A DNA stretch of 64,000 bases from Bolinopsis microptera (lineage: Eukaryota > Ctenophora > Tentaculata > Lobata > Bolinopsidae): NCBI RefSeq assembly GCF_026151205.1, contig NC_087079.1:12921945-12985944 (forward strand). Direction: 5' to 3'. This document shows positions 56,238 through 64,000 of this stretch, piece by piece. Below the pieces are notes generated by a model, which worked only from the letters and a program-made list of their open reading frames with translations, had not been told where the DNA came from and made no database searches. Positions within the stretch are counted from its first letter, which is position 1, and the number at the start of each line of letters is the position of its first letter. The position numbers and the translations under genes were made by a program.

Positions 56238-59200
56238 TCAGTGATCGGATATTAGGCGATATATCTGATTAGCAATTTCGAGGTTATCGTTATCTTCACT
56301 ACTGGATAAAACCGTGCCAATACCTCGCATTAGTTCGTCGTCAAATTTACAGTCTGAAAATAACAATTTTGTAAGTACTACAATTTAACAGTAGTAAACT
56401 TAGCGATACAAAAAATGAGTTTCTTATTAAAAAACGAATTACCAAATATAAATTATGTATTTTGTTGCAAGCCCTCTGCCCTGGTGAACAGAACTATAAT
56501 TCTTAAGGGTTTATTCTGTAATACAATATCACCAGTCGCTAAAGTCACTGACCGTGTTTCAGAGTTCCAGACTTAAGGATATTTCTCAAAAGTGTTAGAA
56601 CACGGAGAATAATAGCATTGTTTTTACAACCGTGTAGCAAATGTATACTCGTCATGTACACCTGAAGATAATGCTGGAGTTGAACGTTCTTAGTACTGCA
56701 AGAAAGAATAGCAAAAGATTCTAACTGTAGGCTGTAGCATGTGAACTCAGTGATCGGCCGGGGTCCCAGCTCAAAAATGCCCCCCCTAGCCACGGCTAAA
56801 ATCTTTAATATTTGGCAAGGAAATTATATCTCTGATTGAAAATCATCTAAATTATTTCCACAATTTTGAAATTGAGAGGGAATGCTGGAAGTGAAACAAC
56901 TCTCCCAACAGTTTAAGATTACTTAAATTACCGGCCGATAACATTACGGCAAGAGATAATCTCCTTGGCCCGTGCCCGGTCCGATCACTGGTGCTGGATA
57001 TCTTTTACAACCTTAATATGTGACAAGGTGCGAGTAGTGAGTATCATGTGTAAGTTTCAGCACCCAGAATAGCTAGTCATTAAAATAATAAGCGACGCGA
57101 AAGTAATATCAATATTTGTATATTTCAGTTTAATAATTAAAAAAAAGGTGCAATAAGTAAACTCACAAGAGTTAAATCAAACACCATATCAGAGCAGGTC
57201 ATGTTGATGAGTATCTTCAGGCAACTTAACACTATGTCGTATTGATACTGAAATATATTTTATAATAAACATTATAGAAACATTATATTTGACTTCCAAG
57301 CCCCCTGGTAAAATAGGTCAGTCTATTATTTTTATCATTTTGCTCACAGTCACACACTGTTTTAATTTAAATTCGGCAAATTTGACATTTGCAAAAAAGT
57401 GTTTGGTGAAGCAATGGGGTTTAAAATTCATAACACAAACCTTACATTGATTTGAGGTGTATAGAGTGACAGTATCTGAGGAATAGCTCTGAGGTTGTAT
57501 TCAGAAATGATGATGTCCTGGTGAGAGGTGATGTTCACCAGGAGGTTTAGAATATTTCGCAGTATTTCAACATCTTCCTGCTCCTGCGCAAGCGCTTCAC
57601 ACAGAAGTGGTATTACAGGCTGGTGGGATATTGATTTGTTATTAATATATCATAATGTACATTTTGTAGGTACATTGTACAATGTGAGATGTACATAGTA
57701 CATCTGGAGGTGGTACAACAGGCTAGTGGGATATTGATATTAATAATTAAGATTATTGTGTGGGAGTGTTACATTGCAGGATTGGGGTGTAAACTCGCGA
57801 TACTTAATATTTAAGGTGTTATATTGTACAAGATTGGGGGTGAAGTAACAATGAAATATAAGGAGTGAACTTACAGTGCAAGATTAGGGGAGTTTAAAGT
57901 AAGATCGAGGGTGAAAGGTAAGTGCTATTTAGGGTGAAAGGTTAGTGCTATTCAGGGTGAAAGGTAAGTGCTATTTAGGGTGAAAGGTAAGTGCTATTTA
58001 GGGTGAAAGGTTAGTGCTATTCAGGGTGAAAGGTAAGTGCTATTTAGGGTGAAAGGTAAGTGCTATTTATGGTGAAAGGTAAGTGCTATTCAGGGTGAAA
58101 GGTAAGTGCTATTTAGGGTGAACTTTAGGTGCTATTCAGGGTGAAAGGTAAGTGCTATTTAGGGTGAAAGGTAAGTGCTATTTAGGGTGAAAGGTAAGTG
58201 CTATTTAGGGTGAAAGGTAAGTGCTATTTAGGGTGAAAGGTAAGTGCTATTTAGGGTGAAAGGTAAGTGCTATTTAGGGTGAAAGGTAAGTGCTATTTAG
58301 GGTGAAAGGTAAGAGCTATTTAGGGTGAAAGGTAAGTGCTATTTAGGGTGAAAGGTAAGTGCTATTTAGGGTGAAAGGTAAGTTCTATTTAGGTTGAAAG
58401 GTAAGTGCTATTTAGGGTGAAAGGTAAGTGCTATTTAGGGTGAAAGGTAAGTGCTATTTTGGGTGAAATTTAGGTGCTATTAAGGGTGAAAGGTAAGTGC
58501 TATTTAGGGTGAAAGGTAAGTGATATTTAGGGTGAAAGGTAAGTGCTATTTAGGTTGAAAGGTAAGTGCTATTTAGGGTGAAAGGTAAGTGCTATTTAGG
58601 GTGAAAGGTAAGTGCTATTTAGGGTGAAAGGTAAGTGCTATTTAGGGTGAAAGGTAAGTGCTATTTAGGGTGAAAGGTAAGTGCTATTTAGGTTGAAAGG
58701 TAAGTGCTATTTAGGGTGAAAGGTAAGTGCTATTTAGGGTGAAAGGTAAGTGCTATTTTGGGTGAACTTTAGGTGCTATTAAGGGTGAAAGGTAAGTGCT
58801 ATTTAGGGTGAACTTTAGGTGCTATTCAGGGTGAAGTTACGCGGGTGCTACCAGTCAAAAGATTTCACTCTCTTACACGTATAGTGCCTATGGAGGATGG
58901 GTAAGTTTGACAGTGTAAGATTAGAGTTGTTACAGTGAGATTGGATGTTATAAATGTGTATATAATGTGCCTTGAACAACTAAAGAACATGTACAGCAAT
59001 ATTGATTAAGTATTGGTAATAATATAACTAGGAACATTGATTTCTTGCCACTTGAACAATCTATGTCACTGAAAGTCTGAAACTGTCACTGAAATTTCTC
59101 TTACCTTAACAAACTCTTGAAGCATATCAGGATTAGTTGATATGTTTGTAACGATTTTGTAACAAACGATCTTGATGTCAGGATTGCTCGTTTGCCACAA

Positions 59201-59245
59201 TACAGTGATTACATTTAGCAGGCACCCAGACTTCTTGAGATGCTC
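56238..59245 (-). CDS. Armadillo-repeat protein, last five exons
   Basis: Minus-strand exons 59245-59105, 57619-57446, 57247-57167, 56661-56553 and 56353-56238 (stop TGA at 56240-56238) join with consistent GT-AG phases to about 173 residues. The sequence is all-helical and armadillo-like: NVITVLWQTSNPDIKIVCYK with IVTNISTNPDMLQEFV, then LRNILNLLVNITSHQDI, LSCLKILINMTC and LRVLTLLRNILKSG. The NPDM motif after a helix recalls the ARMC10/ARMCX (Arm_2) family, but this is a weak resemblance. The 5' exons are not visible. The next upstream sequence is an LTR retrotransposon on the other strand, so they either lie beyond the window or precede the insertion. Likely an intracellular scaffold; function not assigned. 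Confidence 0.75.
57900..58835. repeat. 23-bp minisatellite, about 40 copies
   Basis: Tandem copies of TGAAAGGTAAGTGCTATTTA plus GGG. Some copies read TTAG, ACTTTAGG or TTTTGGG, and two larger variant blocks near 58440 and 58750 repeat the same change, a sign of higher-order duplication. It sits in the intron between the first two visible armadillo exons. The plus strand of each unit contains AAAG|GTAAGT, a perfect splice-donor consensus, antisense to the host gene. Confidence 0.93.
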
Positions 59246-59539
59246 CTGTAAAAACAACAATAACAGAGCTATATATATGTATATATATAAAACATAATAT
59301 AATATTATAATATTATTATTTTAGTAAGTCTAACAGTTGTTATCACATACTTAGGCAAGCGCAAGATATGTGCAATTACATGGCATTAGAGTGCATGTAA
59401 TTGTTGTAATATGGTATTTAGAGATATCTTTTAGGATATCTTAGTTTAGCATAACGTTTAAGGGACGTAGAATTTAGTATGTGTTTCCGGGTATTATATA
59501 ATAACCAATGTTTTTATATGTTCGTATTTGGGAGTTACA

Positions 59540-60587
59540 CATTTTGAGTGTAAGTCGGTTGGCTGGCAGAACTACTGTCAGACTAACTGTCTGTAACGAG
59601 CCGTCCGCTCATTTTGCACCTGACTAACAGCCAGACCTGTGGTTGGTCCTCGCGGACACAGGGTGACTGCTAGTGGAGTGCTCATTGGCGAGACTGCAAG
59701 TCACGTGGTGCAAGCAGATGCGTTGTGCCGTCACGCAGTGTGGCGTGACGAGTTTTGAGAGTATACCCGGAAAGCCGGATGTGAAGAGCTCACTTCTTAG
59801 TTGCCCCTTAATCATTTTAAGGGATTCAAATTGACGGTAGCCAGTCTTACTGAGCACTACCATTTGTGATTAGACACGTCGAGTGATCTATTAGTCACGT
59901 CAATTGATTGGAGCGAACACTTAGAAGTTTTTATCTGTTGACGTTCACTTTGTATTACTTTTCCATTTAATTAATTATCCTTTTTAATATACTCGTTTCA
60001 TTTCTACTATACGGTACGCCCTGCCGTTCGTGCTTCGTGACTAGAGCTTGACTAGCATACACTAAATACCAAGAAACTCGGTTTTCTATATCTGGAGGCC
60101 ACTTTTAGTGTTGCTATTTTTGCTCGTGATCCTTCTAGTATCACCTATATTCAGTATAGTTTCGTTTAAGATCCTAACGTTTCTCATTTGATAAGCTAAG
60201 TTCGGTATACGTCGAAGTGCAGAAGAATTACGTGGAGATTGTTCGAGATCTTTCAGTACTTCCTACTAGATTTGGTAAGTGTAGCTACCCATTTTGTGGT
60301 ACCTGTATATTCCAGTTGAGTGCGATCGTTTTGACGAGCACCTAGTTTACAGCCGCTTGTAGACTTCAGTACGTTATTACCTAGATTGTTAGTGAGATTT
60401 GCGTAAGTTTAGCAACCTTACTTTCCGTACATCTACTCAGGAGTGATAGACGTAGAAGTTACAGTTCCAGTAAAGCACAGTAAAGTCTTGACTAGAAGAT
60501 TTTCCAGCAACGTGAGGAGTACGCCTGTTCCAGTACTTATCTACTCTATTTGTAAGTGTACTTTTACATTTAGATTCACGTTTTAGC
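59540..60587 (+). mobile_element. Likely 5' LTR and leader of a Ty3/gypsy-type element
   Basis: Non-coding sequence upstream of gag with higher GC than its surroundings, possibly starting around TGTAACGAGCCG at 59591. The LTR end, primer-binding site and target duplication could not be fixed, because the 3' LTR lies outside the window. The stretch between about 60200 and 60587 (CGTGGAGATTGTTCGAGATC onwards) would be the leader. Confidence 0.45.
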
Positions 60588-61907
60588 ATGTGTGATAGTT
60601 ATGCAGCTGAAATGGAGTGGGCGACGTCAATTATCGAGTCAAACATAAATAAGACTATGGAGGAGATAGATGGTTTAGGTACAGATAGCCATGACATTTC
60701 CGATTTAGAGAAGGAGTTGAATTCAGCTTTAGAATGCCTGCAGAATAAGATTGATAATGTACGGCCAGAACCACTTAGCACAGTTACTAAGTTTAGAAAC
60801 GTGAACATCGGGGATGATTTTGACAACAGTATGATAACCCCATTGAATAGTTCAGTCGCTGGTCCACATTTGACGGGTGCCAAGCCTCCCAAGCCTCCTT
60901 ACTTTGACACTGGATCTAATTTCATCATATTTGCCAGGCGGTTCAAGGAGCATTTGATTCTGTGTGGACATAGCGGTGGTTCTGATATTAGCACGTATAT
61001 GTTGTCGTACATTCGTTGTGAATCCACCTGGGAAATACTGCAGAAAATCTCTCTTAGGCCGGACGAGAGATGTAATATTGATCTTCTTATTAAGCGATAC
61101 TCAGAGGAGATATTTCCAGCTACTCAATCTTGGGCCTATAGAACTGAGCTCATGTCATTGCGTCAGTTAGCAAATGAGAACCTACAGCAGTTTATTTCAC
61201 GTATAGATGAGCTTGCTTTTAAAGCCGGATACGACTGCGAGTCGAAGAGGGACGAGAGTTGCTTGCATGTTCTTGTTGTAGGAGCTCGTGACGTAGCTGT
61301 AAGGACTAAGCTTTATGAGTCCCAGTTACATTCCTATAGAGAGGCAGTAAAACTAGCAATCCACACTGAGCGTATCACGATAGCTGTTGGTGGTGAACCA
61401 GGGAGTTTCACTCAGGCCCAGGATACGATTTTCGCCATTAGTAATCCTGAATTAGATGGCCAGAGAGCTAGGTTTGCAGCACCTAGACAAACACGTGACC
61501 ACTTTATGACGGGCACTAGACAGGAGAGTTATAGTCCTGAATGTCCTCCTTCCCATTCGGAAGTTAACCAGCGCACAGGCCGATCATGGACTCCTAATAT
61601 GGTTAGCAATAGTTTTAGGGGTGGTATGAGAAATGATGATCGTAGAAACACGCCTGTTCAATCACGTTATCAGCCAGCTCGCAACGTGGTTAATTCTAAT
61701 AATCGGGGATCACGTAACGTTCGCTCTCAGTTAGAAGGTTGTTGGGAGTGTGGTAATAGAGGACATTTTCAGAGAAACTGTCCGAGCAGATTTGCTGGTA
61801 ATAGAGGTAGATATCAAGACAGAGGGTCTTCATATCAGAGTGGTTATGGTCAACAGAGTTGGAACAGAGTGTATAGACCTAACAATCAGGCGCCTTTAAA
61901 CTTCTAA
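60588..61907 (+). CDS. Retrotransposon Gag with CCHC zinc knuckle
   Basis: 439 codons without interruption. The N-terminal part is helical and acidic. The middle resembles a Ty3/gypsy capsid: FARRFKEHLILCGH, then a run ending LMSLRQLANENLQQFISRID, which is the usual retrotransposon-gag motif. The C-terminal part is Arg/Gln/Asn-rich, with one CCHC knuckle (CWECGNRGHFQRNCP, about residues 385-399) that binds RNA. The stop at 61905-61907 lies four bases after a slippery heptamer, so a fraction of ribosomes is expected to continue into the -1 frame. Gag forms the particle that packages element RNA. The frame is intact, which suggests recent activity. Confidence 0.88.
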   Translation: MCDSYAAEMEWATSIIESNINKTMEEIDGLGTDSHDISDLEKELNSALECLQNKIDNVRPEPLSTVTKFRNVNIGDDFDNSMITPLNSSVAGPHLTGAKPPKPPYFDTGSNFIIFARRFKEHLILCGHSGGSDISTYMLSYIRCESTWEILQKISLRPDERCNIDLLIKRYSEEIFPATQSWAYRTELMSLRQLANENLQQFISRIDELAFKAGYDCESKRDESCLHVLVVGARDVAVRTKLYESQLHSYREAVKLAIHTERITIAVGGEPGSFTQAQDTIFAISNPELDGQRARFAAPRQTRDHFMTGTRQESYSPECPPSHSEVNQRTGRSWTPNMVSNSFRGGMRNDDRRNTPVQSRYQPARNVVNSNNRGSRNVRSQLEGCWECGNRGHFQRNCPSRFAGNRGRYQDRGSSYQSGYGQQSWNRVYRPNNQAPLNF

Positions 61908-61939
61908 AGGGCGGCCCTAGATTTAAAAGGAGGTCGCCC
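61895..61939 (+). promoter_or_regulatory. -1 ribosomal frameshift signal between gag and pol
   Basis: T TTA AAC at 61895-61901 is in the correct gag phase for simultaneous slippage. A 7-nt spacer that contains the gag stop follows. The stem is GGGCGGCC (61909-61916) paired with GGTCGCCC (61932-61939): eight pairs, one of them G-U, around a 15-nt loop. The pol frame is exactly -1 relative to gag and is open from 61883 onwards. All three parts of a canonical -1 signal are present. Confidence 0.8.
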
Positions 61940-64000
61940 GCGGTCAAAAACACACATATTTATGAGATTGTAATGAGATTTTCGAAAGTGACGTCTTTTG
62001 TCATCAGGAAGCTTCAGGAGCTTGCTAACTGTACTTTTACCATGAAGCATATCTCGGGGAAGAGAAACCAGAGGTGTGGTGGATTTAACCGCTATAAATA
62101 CCAGGGTTATGGTAAATCTCGAGAAAATGTAGCGAGCATTGGTCATAGTTCCACTTTTAGTCTTGATGCTGCGTTAGAGGGAGTAAACCGGGTGAGACGT
62201 GAACATTATAGATGTAAACACCCGATACTGTTTAAGAGGATGCAAGTACCGGTTAGCAGCGAGACTGTGGTTGATGATGATTGCAGTAATCTGGTTGAGG
62301 AATCGTGCAATGAGGTGAGTGTTGAGGACAGTATGATTCCGGGGTTCTTGTTTGATGAGAATAGTGAAGACCCTAGTGTTGTAAACAGTGTTCCGATTTC
62401 GCCTGAAGTTGATAGCCGTCATTGCAATTGTAATCTTACTCAGGCTGATACAACAGAGGAAGTATCAGTAGTTGCGGGAGCAGTTGATGTAGTGGAAAAT
62501 GTTTCAGCGGTTACTAGTGATGTAAGCTCACTAGAGAGAGGAGTAAAGTTTCTTAATCCTACCCATGAGCAGATTAAACAGGCTCAGAAGGAGGATGATA
62601 TCTTAAACCAGGTCTATAGTTGGGTGATCAAGAAGGAGAAACCGGTGGTAATTCAGGCGGGTAGAATGCCACAGGAACTGTTAAGTTATTGGAAACAGTT
62701 TGATCTTATAAGTATCAAGGAAGGGATACTTAGGAGACGTTGGACTGAAGTGAGGGATCCGGAGGGAAGTAGAGAGTTGATCATAGTCCCCGAATCCTTG
62801 CATGAATCTGTCCTGGACATGGTGCATAACCAGGAGACTGCACATGCTGGAGTAGAAAATTGTCTTGAAGTCTGTAAACGACATTTCTACTGGCCGAAAA
62901 TGGGTGAATGTTTCAAGTTATGGATTGCAGCATGTTGCAGGTGTGCAGCAAGTAAGCCACCTCAGGCATACAATAAGGCACCCCTCAAGCACATATTGTT
63001 CCACTCCTTTAACTCAGCAATTTGTTTCGATCATATAGTTCCTGAGAAGGTTGGTGCTACACCTAGAGGTTACAAGTATATTTTGACGATAACCGATTGT
63101 TGGTCAAATTATGTGGTAGCTATTCCTACTAAGACCCAGACAGCTAAGGAGAGCGTGTCTTTGATTCGTAGGTTTTGGATTGATCGTTTTGGCCAGCCTA
63201 GATTCATGATGGCTGATAATCATCCGGGTTTTAGAGCTAATTATTTCGAGACCATAGCTCAAGCCCTAGATTGCAAATACATTCATGGCCAACCGTACGT
63301 TTCTCGAAGTACTGGAAGAGTTGAAAGAGCGAACCGTCGGTTGAATACTGCCCTGAGAACCAGCTTACCACCAGGACGGTACCAGGACTGGGATCTTTGG
63401 TTATCAAGAGTAGTCTTTGTACTTAACTCATTGCGGAATCGGCACACAGGTTATTCTAGCAACAGATTGGTGTTTGGTCGTGAGTTAAACACACCGTTAA
63501 GCCTGCTAGCTGAGAATCGTAAGGATTTCGAGCTAGAGCCTATGAAGGAGAATGAGTTTGATGTTGAAGCATACGAGCTGTACAAGAATCTCAAGTTTAT
63601 CACCAGGAAGGTGAGGGTCCAAGCTGAGCGTGATTTTTGCTATGCACAGAGATATCACGATAAGCACGTTAAGGGACCATTCTTTGAGGAAGGTGAGGAA
63701 GCTTTTGTTTTGATAAATTGTCCAAAGCACAAGTTCGGTCCTCGTTGGGTTGGCCCGTATAAGATCTCTAAGAAGATAAATGATCACTTGTACTGTTTAG
63801 ATTTGCCTGATGGAGAGAAGAAGGTGTTTAACATTGGAAAGTTAAAGAGATATGTCAGGAACAAGTTTTCTGAGAAACTAGAGACTAGCTTTACATTGCC
63901 TAAAGTTGTTAGCAGTGAAGCTGAGTTAGAGACGGCCTCATCAAGGCGAGATGTAGTCTATTCCGATAGTGATAGTGAAGAGGAGACAGATTTTCAACTG
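61901..64000 (+). CDS. Pol remnant: end of RNase H region and integrase, runs off the window
   Basis: The -1 frame stays open from the slippery site to the window end, about 700 codons. After about 30 residues it shows LQELANCTFTMKHISGKRN, which resembles the last strand and tail of a Ty3/gypsy RNase H. A low-complexity acidic linker and then a full integrase follow. The integrase has an H2C2 zinc finger ending in WIAACCRC, a catalytic core with D in ITDCWSNYV, D in MMADNH and E 36 residues later in GRVERANR (DD35E), and a GPRWVGPYKI (GPY/F) chromatin-targeting module. Protease, reverse transcriptase and most of RNase H are missing between gag and this part. The core order and GPY/F module place it with Ty3/gypsy elements. 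The stop is beyond position 64000. Confidence 0.85.

Overview
This is eukaryotic, metazoan nuclear DNA: AT-rich, with GT-AG introns, vertebrate-like intron phases in conserved housekeeping genes, TTAGGG-type degenerate repeats, non-LTR and LTR retrotransposons, MITE-like inverted repeats and many minisatellites. The mix of conserved single-copy genes with a local array of cysteine-rich ephrin-receptor-like (GCC2/GCC3-type) membrane proteins would fit an early-branching invertebrate (cnidarian, placozoan or sponge), but the sequence alone does not settle the taxon.

Layout. 1-5.8 kb: a 967-bp tandem repeat, a MULE-type transposase scrap, a 58-bp minisatellite and a dispersed repeat. 5.8-10 kb: two intact, intronless SVOP-like major-facilitator transporters, head to head, with a relic 5' fragment of a third between them. 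11-21 kb: three minus-strand tandem paralogs encoding secreted-then-membrane-anchored cysteine-rich receptors. Each has a phase-1 signal-peptide exon plus one long exon, and each copy carries exactly one disabling lesion in a different place. 21.3-24.1 kb: the 3' third of UPF2 in seven exons, with no 5' exons visible. 25-34.7 kb: repeats, a 5'-truncated LINE and a second LINE scrap. 34.7-37.3 kb: an intronless BTB protein with an internally duplicated C-terminal module. 37.8-45.5 kb: complete F-actin capping protein beta subunit (7 coding exons, 276 aa), whose introns hold three minisatellite arrays, a tRNA-derived SINE and a MITE. 47.1-48.8 kb: complete ARF GTPase (4 exons, 180 aa). 49.4-52.4 kb: a duplicated segment, one copy interrupted by a 1.8-kb inverted-repeat insertion made mostly of simple repeats. 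53.0-55.6 kb (minus): complete SUMO-conjugating enzyme UBC9 (4 exons, 158 aa). 56.2-59.2 kb (minus): the last five exons of an armadillo-repeat protein. 59.5-64 kb: a Ty3/gypsy-type retrotransposon running off the window, with gag and integrase but no protease or reverse transcriptase, and with a textbook -1 frameshift signal at the gag stop.

The housekeeping genes act in separate processes (nonsense-mediated decay, actin capping, vesicle traffic, SUMOylation) and are not an operon or functional cluster. The clearest items for a second look are the gag-pol frameshift cassette in an internally deleted element, the receptor array with one lesion per copy, the insertion whose empty site is preserved 2.6 kb away, and the intronic arrays that repeat a splice-donor sequence.
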